A DNA stretch of 64,000 nucleotides from Variovorax gracilis (GTDB taxonomy: Bacteria > Pseudomonadota > Gammaproteobacteria > Burkholderiales > Burkholderiaceae_C). The stretch's first letter is position 1. Each line of letters opens with the position of its first letter. This document shows positions 12,209-20,587 of the stretch, in pieces. Both the position numbers and the translations under genes were made by a program. Below the pieces are notes generated by a model. It saw only the letters and a program-made list of their open reading frames with translations. It was not told the origin of the DNA and searched no databases. Location: contig NZ_JASZYF010000005.1 of the NCBI RefSeq assembly GCF_030317115.1, forward strand, positions 124,001 through 188,000, in the 5' to 3' direction.

Positions 12209-12904
12209 TCAGCGCATCCGCCAGATCACCGGGACGATCACGGCCGCCCAGCGAACGAGGCGACGCGGCCCCACGACGGCTACGACGGTTGCAGCCGCCA
12301 CGCCGGTCGCGATGGGATGCTCGCGCGCCAGACGCATGGCCGTGGCGCTCGCCGATTCGTCCGCTCGGGGCGGCGGCGCCGGCTCTCCGGCTCCGGCGGC
12401 AGCATCCTGGAGCGTCGCGACGCGTTCGCGCTGGCGTTCGATGCGCGCGAGCAGTTCTTCGCGGGTGGCGGGTCGCCGTTGGCGTGTCGCCTCGTCGCTG
12501 GGGTGACGACCGAGACTCTCCTGGACCCATGCCAGGTCGCGCTCGAACGCCTCGCGCGCCGGATCGAAGGCCTCCGAAGACTTGCCCAGCGTGGACATCA
12601 GCGCGATCACCGCCGCCAGCCAGAGTCCAACCCAAACCGCGGCCACCAGCCAGGCCGCAGTGATGCGGTGCGGCGTATCCCAGAAGTGCACGACGACCGC
12701 CACGGACAGCAACGCGATGGCAATCGTCGTGAGCCCGATGACCGCGATCACCAGTCCCAGGATTCTTTGGAGACGCTTTTTCTCGTCCTGCCACGCGAAC
12801 CGCAGAAGCTGTGCCCGGTCTTCGGCAGCCAGTGCACCTTCACCCGCCAGGATGCGTAGCCGGCGTAGGTAACCCTTGAACCCGAAGAGAGCCGACAGCC
12901 TCAT
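12209..12904 (-). CDS. Phage holin family (Holin-X-like) membrane protein
   Basis: This 231-residue membrane protein has a cytosolic N-terminal segment, then two adjacent hydrophobic helices at about 47-71 and 83-105. A charged helical middle and a third hydrophobic segment near the C terminus (about 195-228) follow. The N-terminal half fits the bacterial Holin-X/YqjE-like family commonly paired with DUF883/YqjD-type proteins, and the next upstream gene is such a protein. Despite the family name, nothing here suggests a phage. A role at the cell envelope or in stress is inferred from that pairing. Confidence 0.75.
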   Translation of the reverse strand: MRLSALFGFKGYLRRLRILAGEGALAAEDRAQLLRFAWQDEKKRLQRILGLVIAVIGLTTIAIALLSVAVVVHFWDTPHRITAAWLVAAVWVGLWLAAVIALMSTLGKSSEAFDPAREAFERDLAWVQESLGRHPSDEATRQRRPATREELLARIERQRERVATLQDAAAGAGEPAPPPRADESASATAMRLAREHPIATGVAAATVVAVVGPRRLVRWAAVIVPVIWRMR

Positions 12905-12937
12905 CGGCCGCCTCCGCAGGCGCCGGATGCGCGGCGC

Positions 12938-13246
12938 TCAGCGGCGGCCAAGCAGCAGGCCCACCAACACGCCCACCGCCAGCGCGGCGCCGGCGATCTG
13001 CCACGGCTCATCGTGAGCGTAGGCGTTGGCCGTATTGGCTGCTTCGCGGGCCTTCTTCGCGGCAACGCGGCTCTTCTCCGCCGCGAGTTCACGCGCGATC
13101 GCCAGCTTGCTGTCGATGCGCTGACGCAGTGCCTTGATGTGGGGCACGGAATCGAGATCCTTGCTGGCGAGCACGCCGCGGACGTCGCTCGCGATATCTT
13201 CAGCCACGGCGTTCGCCGCTGCTTCGAGATTGGTGGATGCAGTCAT
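12938..13246 (-). CDS. DUF883 (ElaB/YqjD-like) membrane-anchored protein
   Basis: This is a 102-residue protein. Residues 1-75 are a charged amphipathic helical region, and a C-terminal hydrophobic segment (about 82-99) ends in the Gly-Arg-Arg typical of the YqjD/ElaB family, which bind ribosomes at the inner membrane in E. coli. I chose ATG 13246 because GAGGAGG precedes it; the upstream in-frame extension is not family-like. It probably forms an operon with the Holin-X-like gene 33 bases downstream. Confidence 0.85.
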   Translation of the reverse strand: MTASTNLEAAANAVAEDIASDVRGVLASKDLDSVPHIKALRQRIDSKLAIARELAAEKSRVAAKKAREAANTANAYAHDEPWQIAGAALAVGVLVGLLLGRR

Positions 13247-13291
13247 TGAAAAAGGTCCTCCTCGTCGCGCCGGCACCGCGCCGGCGACTTC

Positions 13292-13307
13292 ACGCCGACA
13301 GCGGCGT
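13292..13307. repeat. Short inverted repeat upstream of the DUF883 gene
   Basis: ACGCCG and CGGCGT form a perfect 6-bp stem around ACAG, between the flavoprotein stop and the DUF883 start. There is no T-tract. It may be a weak terminator for the flavoprotein gene or a leader hairpin for DUF883. Confidence 0.35.
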
Positions 13308-13336
13308 GCCGTTCCATGGTACATGCCCTCGCACAT

Positions 13337-14434
13337 CTACGACAGCAGTTCGGCCACATGGCGGCCAATGGCAAGGCTGCTGGTCAACCCCGGTGACTCG
13401 ATCCCGAACAGGTTGACCAGCCCCGGCACGCCGTGTGTGGAAGGCCCTTCGATCCTGAAGTCGGCCGCTGCGTCGCCCGGCCCGGAAATCTTGGGGCGAA
13501 TGCCTGCGTAGCCCGAAATGAGCGCGCCATCGGGCAATGCGGGCCAGTACCTGCGCACCTCGGCGTAGAACCCGTCGCCGCGCGCCGGATCCACGACCAG
13601 ATCGTCGGGCGACGCCACCCATTGCACGTCCGGACCGAATTTCGCCTGCCCCCCGAGATCGAGCGTCAGATGCACACCGAGGCCTGCGGCCTCCGGCACT
13701 GGATAGATGAGGCGGCTGAAAGGTGCCCGACCGGCCAAGGTGAAATAGTTGCCCTTGGCGAAGAAGGCCGGCGGTACCGCATCAGCGGGCAAGCCCTGAA
13801 ACCGGCGGGCCAGCGCAGGTGCCGCCAGGCCGGCGGAATTCACGACCATGTTGCATCGAAGCGCGGTCCCATCCTGCGTCAACAGGACGGTCGCGCCAGC
13901 GCCGCATTCGGCGCGCTCGACTTTGGACTTCAGCGCCACGAGGCCACCGGCGTTCTCGAGATCGCCTTGCAGGCTCAACATGAGCGCGTGGCTGTCGACG
14001 ATGCCGGTGCCCGGCGAATGCAGTGCGGCATGGCACTCGAGCTGGGGTTCCATCGCCCGCGCCTGCTCGCGCGTCAACATCGCCATGTCATCCACGCCGT
14101 TGCCGCGCGCCTTGGCCATGATGCCGTCCAGCTGCGCCACCTGCGCCTCGGCCGTGGCGACGATGAGCTTGCCGCAGCGCCGATGAGGCACGCCACGCTC
14201 ACCCGCGTATTCATAGAGGAGATGCTTGCCCTCGACGCACAGCCGCGCCTTCAGCGAGCCCTGGGGATAGTAGATGCCGGCGTGGATCACCTCGCTGTTG
14301 CGAGAACTCGTGCCGGTACCAATTGCGCCTTCGGCCTCCAGCACGATGACCTCGCGCCCCTGCAATGCGAGCGCTCGCGCGACGGCGAGCCCGACCACTC
14401 CGGCGCCGATGACAGCGCAATCAAATTCGTCCAT
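13337..14434 (-). CDS. FAD-dependent oxidoreductase, L-2-hydroxyglutarate oxidase-like
   Basis: This 365-residue DAO-superfamily flavoprotein has an N-terminal dinucleotide-binding motif [13 protein letters not shown] (about 10-22), followed by the FAD ribose Glu in [27 protein letters not shown] is typical of the L2HGDH/LhgO group. [15 protein letters not shown] at the C terminus completes the FAD site. The likely reaction is oxidation of L-2-hydroxyglutarate to 2-oxoglutarate with electrons to quinone or oxygen. Other 2-hydroxy acids or glycerol 3-phosphate cannot be excluded. A hairpin overlaps its start codon. Confidence 0.85.
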   Translation of the reverse strand: MDEFDCAVIGAGVVGLAVARALALQGREVIVLEAEGAIGTGTSSRNSEVIHAGIYYPQGSLKARLCVEGKHLLYEYAGERGVPHRRCGKLIVATAEAQVAQLDGIMAKARGNGVDDMAMLTREQARAMEPQLECHAALHSPGTGIVDSHALMLSLQGDLENAGGLVALKSKVERAECGAGATVLLTQDGTALRCNMVVNSAGLAAPALARRFQGLPADAVPPAFFAKGNYFTLAGRAPFSRLIYPVPEAAGLGVHLTLDLGGQAKFGPDVQWVASPDDLVVDPARGDGFYAEVRRYWPALPDGALISGYAGIRPKISGPGDAAADFRIEGPSTHGVPGLVNLFGIESPGLTSSLAIGRHVAELLS

Positions 14435-14454
14435 CCCGCGAGCTTAGCGGGATG
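14432..14454. repeat. Inverted repeat overlapping the flavoprotein start codon
   Basis: CATCCCGC at 14432-14439 pairs with GCGGGATG at 14447-14454 around a 7-base loop. The left arm contains the start codon of the minus-strand flavoprotein gene. It lies 18 bases after the stop of the small proline-rich gene. It could sequester the start, or end the upstream transcript, although no T-tract follows. Confidence 0.45.
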
Positions 14455-14472
14455 GTGGACGCCCGTGCTCGA

Positions 14473-14619
14473 TCATTCCGGCTGCACCGTGAAGGGGCTT
14501 TCCGGGTCTGTCGGGCTTCCCGGAGGTGTTGCGGGCCCCTTGTCGGGCTCCACAGGGAGTTCCGGCAGGTCCGGAGGATCGGACGTGATCGGCGTCGGTA
14601 GATCAGGACTGGTGGCCAT
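14473..14619 (-). CDS. Small proline-rich protein, 48 residues
   Basis: This short frame is supported by a strong AAGGAG site six bases before ATG 14619, by a clean stop and by a biased composition. The product starts MATSPDLPTPI and is about one quarter proline, with Asp/Glu, Ser and Thr and very few hydrophobic residues. It is therefore likely disordered and soluble. There is no signal peptide or membrane segment. It is codirectional with the flavoprotein gene. I do not recognise a family and propose no function. Confidence 0.65.
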   Translation of the reverse strand: MATSPDLPTPITSDPPDLPELPVEPDKGPATPPGSPTDPESPFTVQPE

Positions 14620-15113
14620 GGGGTGCTCCTTCCTGCGCCGTTATATGCGCCCAGGAGAAACGGGTGGACGGCGCACGGAAGCATTTTGCGTCGGCGTGGG
14701 CCGACACGTTCTTCGAATGGAATCGCAAGACGGCGAATCGTCTTGGCTCTCGGGAGAATCTGCCGGTAGATCGCACGAAGAATCGACCACTGAACCGAAA
14801 TCCCCCTGCCCTCAGCGAAAGCTTCCTGCCCCAGGCGACTCAGTTTCGGACAAGTTTCAGTGAGTTTTCGCAGTGATTTGAAGACTCCCATTCCCGAGGG
14901 GAACTGTAGAGTCGAAGATTCGAAAACGCTTCGACCAAGACAGCCGTTCCACTCGATCGCGGCATGCGAGAGCGCCATTTCCTTCAGCCTCTACCCATCG
15001 CCCCTGGTCCGGCTGCTCTCCCTCGATAGACGACATCGCGTGGTCCGGTTCGCAACCTTTGCGAAGGCCCGTCCCAGCAATGGGTGAATCACGTCAAACC
15101 GAATTACTGAGCC
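14620..15113. other. Non-coding region between the proline-rich gene and the AraC regulator
   Basis: About 490 bases contain no frame I would call a gene; the short frames here lack ribosome sites and family resemblance. The segment is less GC-rich than its neighbours and presumably carries the divergent promoters of the proline-rich gene and the AraC gene. A 6-bp GTCGGC/GCCGAC hairpin with a GTGG loop sits at 14690-14705. Confidence 0.5.
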
Positions 15114-16142
15114 ATGAACCCCAAGGACGAGATCTCCATCCCGTTCGCCCATCCGGTCTACGTTCGAAGAATTCTGGACTGCTTGAACAGCCGTGGCGTA
15201 CGCCCCTCGACCGTGCTTGCGAACGCAGGCTTGGCTTGGCAGGATCTCCATGAGGATCGGCAGATGGTGGACTTCGCTGTCTTTCGCCGATTTGTTGCCC
15301 ATGCCATTCACTGCAGTGGGGAGCCGGCACTGGGTTTGATGGCGGGATCCATGCTCCAGCCGTACCACAGCCCCGTCGGAATAGCGGCTGTGACCAGCAA
15401 CAGCTTGGACCAGGGCCTCCAGGTCATGACCCGCCACGCCAAGTTGATTTTCGGAAGCCTGGAGTTCCAGGTAGAAAACGGCCCTCGATGGAGCACCCTC
15501 AAGGTCAAGCCACTACTGCCTCTTGGCGAGACGCACGTGTTCGTCATGCAGTCGATTCTTGGCGCGCACGTGCGCCTGCTGGAGGCCATCGTGGGACGGC
15601 CTGTCGACGAACTCACGGTGGGATTGCCATACGCCCGTCCCGCGGACAACGACGTGCCTTGTCTGCGTTACGTGCGGAGCGTGGCGTTCGACCAGGAATA
15701 CCTGACCTTCGAACTGCCGGCAGAACTACTCCGCGCGCCTTCGGCCTCCGCCGATGCCAAGGCGTTTGCGGACGCTTCGCAGGCGTGCCAGAAGATGGAG
15801 TCCGAACTCGGGCATGGCGACTTCGTGCAACGCGTCCGGCGCGCACTCTTCGAGAGACTGACGAGCAATCCGGATACCAGCGCTCTGGCCTCGGACCTGG
15901 GTATCTCGCCACGAACGCTGGTTCGGCGGCTCGCGGCAGCGGACATCAGCTACTCCGACATCAAGGATGAACTGCGCAAGGCGCATGCAGCCTGGTATTT
16001 ACAGCACACCGACTTGTCGATGGAATCCATCGCATCGCAGCTTGGGTACTCGGACCCGACAAGCTTCAGTCGCAAGTTCAAGGTCTGGTACCGGATGGCT
16101 CCAAGCAAGATGCGACAGGACCTGCAAAGCGGCATGCACTGA
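15114..16142 (+). CDS. AraC-family transcriptional regulator (arabinose-binding-domain type)
   Basis: The 342-residue protein has an N-terminal regulatory domain of the Arabinose_bd/OruR-ArgR type (about 10-200). A C-terminal AraC DNA-binding domain of two helix-turn-helix units occupies about 235-335, with LASDLGISPRTLVRRLA and IASQLGYSDPTSFSRKFK as recognition regions. It stands alone, with its own upstream region, and is convergent with the LysR gene. Its effector and targets are unknown. The neighbouring porin is a possible but unproven target. Confidence 0.88.
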   Translation: MNPKDEISIPFAHPVYVRRILDCLNSRGVRPSTVLANAGLAWQDLHEDRQMVDFAVFRRFVAHAIHCSGEPALGLMAGSMLQPYHSPVGIAAVTSNSLDQGLQVMTRHAKLIFGSLEFQVENGPRWSTLKVKPLLPLGETHVFVMQSILGAHVRLLEAIVGRPVDELTVGLPYARPADNDVPCLRYVRSVAFDQEYLTFELPAELLRAPSASADAKAFADASQACQKMESELGHGDFVQRVRRALFERLTSNPDTSALASDLGISPRTLVRRLAAADISYSDIKDELRKAHAAWYLQHTDLSMESIASQLGYSDPTSFSRKFKVWYRMAPSKMRQDLQSGMH

Positions 16143-16188
16143 CGGTGGCGGGGACCCATGCGTCGGCAGCGCGGTCTCCATTTCAGGA

Positions 16189-16209
16189 AGCCCGCTGCAC
16201 AGGCGGGCT
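16189..16209. terminator. Hairpin between convergent AraC and LysR genes
   Basis: AGCCCGC at 16189-16195 pairs with GCGGGCT at 16203-16209 around TGCACAG. It lies 46 bases past the AraC stop and 8 bases past the LysR stop on the other strand. It has no long T-tract, so it is a weak bidirectional terminator candidate. Confidence 0.5.
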
Positions 16210-16217
16210 CTCATTCG

Positions 16218-17165
16218 CTAGTGTTGAAACCGGACGTCGTTGGCAAGTGAAGACTTCAGCAGTTCCACGAACTTCCTGACCGCCGGCGAAGCCGATCGCT
16301 TGCTGGGAAAAGCAACCTTGACGGCGAGCGGCGCGACCGCAAGCTCCGGAAGCAGTTCGATCAAGCGTCCGGCCTTGATGTCGTCAGCACAGAGATGCCC
16401 CAGGAGACAGCCGATTCCGACACCGGCAACCACCAGTTCGTGCACCGCCGACGGGTCGTTGGCGCTCAGGCGCGGACGCATCTCAGACAAGAGCGACGAC
16501 TCGACGGCACTGCCGAGCGCGAAGCCAGCAACATCCTCGCCATCGCTCACGATGATGTCATGGTTCGCCAGATCCAAGGCATCGGCTGGCATGCCTCGCC
16601 GCTGAAGATATTCAGGTGCCGCGCACACATGGCGCTTGATCGCGCCCAATTGGATGTTCACCGGCTGCGGGGCCAGCGAACCCGTGTAAACAGCAATGTC
16701 CACGTCCTCCGCCCGCATGTCGGACCTGCTGCTCACGTAGCGAATCGCCACCTGCACGTTGCGATGGTGCGCCAGGAACTGCGGCAACGAATGGCTCTGG
16801 AGCCGATTCGCCAGTGCGATCTCCGTGCCGATGCAGACTGTGAGACGCCCCCGTGGCTCCACATCGATACCGCCTACATACCCAATCGTCTCGTTGATAC
16901 GCGAAAGGATTTCGGAACAGCGCTCTTTCAGTGCATTGCCGCGCCGAGTGAGGCGAACCTTTCGCGTCGTCCGCTGTAGCAAGGGCGCTTCGAGCATCGT
17001 TTCTAGTCGCGCAACACTTCGACTCACACTCGATTTGTGAATGTTCAATGCATCAGCTGCCAATGAAAAGCTGGCGAATGACGCGACGTACGAGAAAACG
17101 CGGAGATCATTGAGATCCAGCATCTTCTCTGCAGTTTGAGTCGACAGGACACTGTTGGTCGTCAT
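16218..17165 (-). CDS. LysR-family transcriptional regulator
   Basis: This 315-residue regulator has a winged helix-turn-helix at about 17-75 (FSLAADALNIHKSSVSRSVA) and a LysR substrate-binding domain from about 105 to 305. DIAVYTG and GVGIGCLL are typical of the CrgA/DsdC-like subgroup. ATG 17165 has a GGGAGAG site. An alternative start at codon 15 (17123) would begin MLDLNDLRVF, closer to many relatives. It lies downstream of the porin gene on the same strand but behind a terminator, so it is probably transcribed separately. Confidence 0.9.
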   Translation of the reverse strand: MTTNSVLSTQTAEKMLDLNDLRVFSYVASFASFSLAADALNIHKSSVSRSVARLETMLEAPLLQRTTRKVRLTRRGNALKERCSEILSRINETIGYVGGIDVEPRGRLTVCIGTEIALANRLQSHSLPQFLAHHRNVQVAIRYVSSRSDMRAEDVDIAVYTGSLAPQPVNIQLGAIKRHVCAAPEYLQRRGMPADALDLANHDIIVSDGEDVAGFALGSAVESSLLSEMRPRLSANDPSAVHELVVAGVGIGCLLGHLCADDIKAGRLIELLPELAVAPLAVKVAFPSKRSASPAVRKFVELLKSSLANDVRFQH

Positions 17166-17227
17166 TTTTATACTCTCCCTGGGCTAGCCCGTGAGTTCGC
17201 CCAAACAATCTACTCGCGACTAACGCG

Positions 17228-17255
17228 AAAAAAGGCCGGCAGACTTTCGCCGGCC
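17228..17255 (-). terminator. Rho-independent terminator of the porin gene
   Basis: Read on the minus strand, GGCCGGC pairs with GCCGGCC around an 8-base loop and is followed directly by six T residues. It lies 48 bases after the porin stop and 63 bases before the LysR start. Confidence 0.88.
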
Positions 17256-17302
17256 AGCCTGCTGGAACTATCTAGCGGCGTTGAATGCCGCCAGATATCC
17301 GA

Positions 17303-18475
17303 TTAGAACGAGTGACGCATGCCGATGTCGTAGCCGGTAGAGGTCTTGGCAGTCAATGGAATGTTGCCAATACCGGTGATGAAGCCCGGGCCACCCACCG
17401 CAAGCTCAGCTCCGTTCTTGTTATTCACGCGAGCCACCGTCGTATACAAGGCAGTGCGCTTGGAGAGGTTGTGCACATAGCCGATAGCGAGCTTGTCGGC
17501 CTTTGGCTCGTAGCCTGAATCAACCGTGTTCCGATACCTGACTGCCGAGTAGGAAGCGCGAATCAGACCTGGACCGACGGGGACGCTCACGCCGAGCAAT
17601 CCGCCCCGGAAACCGGGCTCCGGCAAGTTGAGGTCAAACGCCGGATTGCTCGAGTTCGACTTGACCTTGTTGTCGGAGTACTCGCCAAAGAGCTTCACCA
17701 CATTCAAGTCGTACGAAGCGCCAAGGTTCCACGTGTTGAGCGTGGTGTTCAAGCCTGCACTGAAGTCAGAGGCAATCGTGCTTTCACCGTAGGCCAGTGC
17801 GACATCGACGGGGCCAGTCGCATAGCCGATGCGGCCGCCGATGTAGCGACCCGTACGTTGGTACCGCGGCTCGTTCGGCGTGAACGCGGCCGGAGCGTAC
17901 TTGTGCTTCTCGTTGAACACGTACATGACCTGACCGTAAAAGCCACCCAGGTTCGGCGGCAGGAAGTAGCCGATCGAGTTGCTCGCGCGAGTGTAGTTGT
18001 CATTGGCCCAGTCGCCGCTCTTGCTGGCAGTCGAGATCAGGTTGGTGCCCACGCCATTGGTGCCGAATGGATCGAACACGGTGTCGTTCCAGTAGGTCGG
18101 GGTGTAGTCGCGACCGGCACGCAACTCACCAAATGCGCCCGACAGGCTGATCGTCGAACGACGGTTGAACTGGAGTCCACCACCGGTCGCAGTGCCAGTG
18201 CCCTCGTCATTGTTCAGGCCAGCTTCGAGCCAGAAGCTGGCCGCCAGACCACCACCGAGGTCTTCCGCACCACGGAAGCCCAGACGACTGGCGTTGTAGC
18301 CCGAATTGTTGAGGGCAGTCTGGCTGAGAGTGGCGCTTTGACCGGTAAGCTCTTCCGACTTGTTCGAGTAGCCACTGACGGCGCCGTCAACCACACCAAA
18401 CAGCGTGACAGACGACTGAGCCGAGGCGGCGCCGGCGACAGCCAGAGCAGCCAAGGCAACCAGAGATTTTTTCAT
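17303..18475 (-). CDS. Gram-negative porin (Burkholderiales trimeric porin family)
   Basis: This 390-residue precursor has a clear signal peptide starting MKKSLVALAALAVAGAASAQ. The mature protein begins SSVTLFGVVDGAVSGY, the family's first strand, and a terminal Phe in YDIGMRHSF is the Bam signal for outer-membrane beta-barrels. The AGRDYTPTYWND region matches the constriction-loop area of OmpC-like general porins. ATG 18475 is chosen by the signal peptide and a GGAG site; the open frame continues 20 codons upstream without support. It has its own terminator. Solute specificity is not readable. Confidence 0.94.
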   Translation of the reverse strand: MKKSLVALAALAVAGAASAQSSVTLFGVVDGAVSGYSNKSEELTGQSATLSQTALNNSGYNASRLGFRGAEDLGGGLAASFWLEAGLNNDEGTGTATGGGLQFNRRSTISLSGAFGELRAGRDYTPTYWNDTVFDPFGTNGVGTNLISTASKSGDWANDNYTRASNSIGYFLPPNLGGFYGQVMYVFNEKHKYAPAAFTPNEPRYQRTGRYIGGRIGYATGPVDVALAYGESTIASDFSAGLNTTLNTWNLGASYDLNVVKLFGEYSDNKVKSNSSNPAFDLNLPEPGFRGGLLGVSVPVGPGLIRASYSAVRYRNTVDSGYEPKADKLAIGYVHNLSKRTALYTTVARVNNKNGAELAVGGPGFITGIGNIPLTAKTSTGYDIGMRHSF

Positions 18476-19380
18476 TGCAGGTTTCTCCAAGTTAAACATA
18501 GGGCTCCGGTTCGAAGGGCTCACCGTGACTGGCACTTTTGTGCTCCCACTGGACCCCGGGCCAACCTCCTTGCGGGAAGTTGTCGCTATTGCATCAGGGG
18601 GGGTTCTCTTGGGCGTGGACAGTCATGCCGACTCATCCAGTAACCATGCAGAGTCAACCCTCGTGTTTGGAGAATCCGTTGTGGGAGTACGACAAGACTG
18701 CGTAGCGATAGAGCATGTCTGCGAAGTCGCTCCGTTCAGCAGTGCGCGTGTGAGTGAAGCTATGCCGAATCATTTACGGCGAACTTTCTCTTGATCCAGT
18801 GATTCGATAGGCGCGCGATCCACGACAGTGAAAGCCCTTCAATTCGACGCGTGAACTGAATGCCATTTCCGATGCCGAGTCACGCCGATGCCATCCGACA
18901 TCAATTCGACAGGCGCCGTGGCGTGACGCGCAAGGCAATGGGACCGGGTGCCGCCGAGCAGTGCTCGGCCTCGCTCACCCGGACGATCGCCTCCCGCATC
19001 AGGCCGCAGTGCGACGGCAACCATCGGGCACACAGGCACGGTGCATTGCCGCGAACCTTGACGCACCTGCAACCAGTGGCACAAGGGACGCTACCGATCG
19101 ATCGACCCTCCGGGCCGAGCCATTCCGAGGGAAGCGCCGAGAAGCGGCCCGCATCCAGTATCCGGGTGTTCATCGGCTCTTCGTCGAGAGCAGTTGCTGC
19201 AAGATGTTGTTTCCGTCGGGACGACGCGCCAGATGGCCTGATGGCAGCGCTGCGTGCATGAGTACTCCCTTGCCACCGGGGAATCCCACGATCCTTCACG
19301 GAAAGCGATCCGCAATGCATCGGACGCGACCGCGCGTCACGTCGATGCAGTTCGACGCAACAACTTGACGAAGGGGAATT
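18476..19380. other. Long region without a convincing gene, upstream of the porin
   Basis: About 905 bases separate the porin start from tRNA-Val. Several overlapping short frames exist on both strands but none resembles a known family. The least implausible is a minus-strand frame at 18901-19173 (90 residues, seven cysteines, weak GAAGAG site before ATG 19173). Its composition is odd and I would not call it. The proximal part must hold the porin promoter. I see no repeats, insertion sequence remnants or tRNA-like fragments. It could hide a decayed gene or a small RNA. Confidence 0.45.
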
Positions 19381-19455
19381 TGGTGGGCGGTGGAGGCTTC
19401 GAACCTCCGACCCCAGCAGTGTGAATGCTGTGCTCTACCCCTGAGCTAACCGCCC
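19381..19455 (-). tRNA. tRNA-Val, anticodon CAC
   Basis: The 75-base gene folds as a standard cloverleaf on the minus strand. A 7-bp acceptor stem pairs GGGCGGT with ACCGCCC, and the D arm is GCTC/GAGC. The anticodon stem CAGCA/TGCTG encloses the loop TTCACAC with anticodon CAC, and the T arm GGAGG/CCTCC encloses TTCGAAG. Discriminator A and CCA are encoded. It decodes GUG valine codons. It lies 66 bases downstream of dnaQ on the same strand. Confidence 0.97.
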
Positions 19456-19521
19456 GCGGCGCACATGCAGGTGACATGCGCCTTTTGGAATTCTTCGCGC
19501 CGTATGGTGCGAAGCCTGCGA

Positions 19522-20241
19522 TTATGCCACAGCTTTTTCAGCGATCTGGCGAAAAAGCGTCCTACCGTTGCTCGACTTGTCGAGTTGCGCCAGCACTTCC
19601 TCGTGCGCCGAAAGTTCGTGCTCGGTCGCGACGAGCACCGGCAACTGGAACGTGCTCAGGTCCACCGTGATGACGATGCCTTGCGTCGGCTCGTTCGTCG
19701 CCACGTCGATCAGGAGTGCGTCCTGTCCGCGCGTCAGATTGATGTAGACGTCGGCCAGCAGTTGCGCGTCGAGCTTCGCGCCGTGAAAGGTGCGGTTCGA
19801 GCGGTCGACGCCGAAGCGGTCGCACAGCGCATCCAGCGAGTTCCTCTTGCCGGGGTACACCGTCTTCGCCATCGCGAGCGTGTCCGTCACCTCGCCAACG
19901 AAACTCCGCAGCGGCGGCAGGCCGGCGAGCTCGAATTCCTTGTTGAGGAAGCCGACGTCGAAGGCCGCGTTGTGAATGATCAGTTCGGCGTCACGCAGGT
20001 ACTCGACGATGTCGTTGCCGAGCGTCGCGAACTTGGGCTTGTCTCGCAGGAAATCCGTCGTCAGGCCGTGCACCTTGAGCGCGTCCTCATGACTTTCGCG
20101 CTCGGGGTTGAAGTAGATGTGCAGGTCGTTTCCGGTGAGTTTCCGGTTGTATAGCTCCACGCATCCCAGTTCGATGATGCGGTCGCCGTTCTCCGCCGAG
20201 AGGCCTGTGGTTTCGGTGTCGAGAACGATCTGCCGGGTCAT
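19522..20241 (-). CDS. dnaQ: DNA polymerase III epsilon subunit (3'-5' proofreading exonuclease)
   Basis: This 239-residue DnaQ is the proofreading exonuclease of the replicative polymerase core. DEDDh residues are visible: Asp8 and Glu10 in VLDTETTGL, Asp95 in HNAAFDVGFLN, and His153 and Asp158 in FHGAKLDAQLLADVY. The C-terminal part is the alpha-subunit-binding tail. Length is typical. Its ATG overlaps the fdx stop by one base (TGATG), so it is coupled to the end of the isc operon. Confidence 0.95.
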   Translation of the reverse strand: MTRQIVLDTETTGLSAENGDRIIELGCVELYNRKLTGNDLHIYFNPERESHEDALKVHGLTTDFLRDKPKFATLGNDIVEYLRDAELIIHNAAFDVGFLNKEFELAGLPPLRSFVGEVTDTLAMAKTVYPGKRNSLDALCDRFGVDRSNRTFHGAKLDAQLLADVYINLTRGQDALLIDVATNEPTQGIVITVDLSTFQLPVLVATEHELSAHEEVLAQLDKSSNGRTLFRQIAEKAVA

Positions 20242-20579
20242 CAGTGATTTTCTTTCGCGTGATTGATCGAGTATTTGGGAATCTCGACGGTCAGGTCCGT
20301 CTGCGCCAGGATGGCCTGGCAGCTCAGGCGCGACTGCGGCTCGAGGCCCCAGGCGCGGTCCAGCAGGTCCTCCTCGCCCTCTTCGGCTTCATTGAGCGAG
20401 CTGAGGCCCTGCCGCACGATGACGTGGCAGGTGGTGCAGGCACAGCTCATCTCGCATGCGTGCTCGATGTTGATGTGGTTCTCGAGCATGGCCTCGCAGA
20501 TAGAGGTGCCGGCAGGCGCGCTGATCTCTGCGCCTTGCGGACAGTACTCTGGGTGGGGAAGAATCTTGATCGTGGGCAT
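20241..20579 (-). CDS. fdx: ISC-type [2Fe-2S] ferredoxin
   Basis: This 112-residue adrenodoxin-like ferredoxin donates electrons during Fe-S cluster assembly on IscU. The cluster ligands are Cys42, Cys48, Cys51 and Cys87, the same positions as in E. coli Fdx. The acidic helix AEEGEEDLLDRAWG is the partner-binding surface. It is the last isc gene. No iscX follows; dnaQ overlaps its stop instead. Confidence 0.96.
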   Translation of the reverse strand: MPTIKILPHPEYCPQGAEISAPAGTSICEAMLENHINIEHACEMSCACTTCHVIVRQGLSSLNEAEEGEEDLLDRAWGLEPQSRLSCQAILAQTDLTVEIPKYSINHAKENH

Positions 20580-20587
20580 GGAGGGTT

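Noticed and set aside
12209..12904. Prophage remnant suggested by the holin family name
   Set aside because: No other phage gene is near; Holin-X-like proteins paired with DUF883 proteins are ordinary chromosomal envelope proteins.
14421..14978. A 185-codon minus-strand frame spanning the gap upstream of the flavoprotein
   Set aside because: No ribosome site or family resemblance, and it overlaps in another frame the better supported small proline-rich gene.
18901..19173. Cys-rich 90-codon minus-strand frame
   Set aside because: Weak ribosome site, mixed codon usage and no recognisable fold; kept only as a note within the gene-free region.
19494..19515. CTTCGC/GCGAAG hairpin between dnaQ and tRNA-Val as a terminator
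   Set aside because: The loop is 10 bases and no T-tract follows on either strand, so it is not supported.
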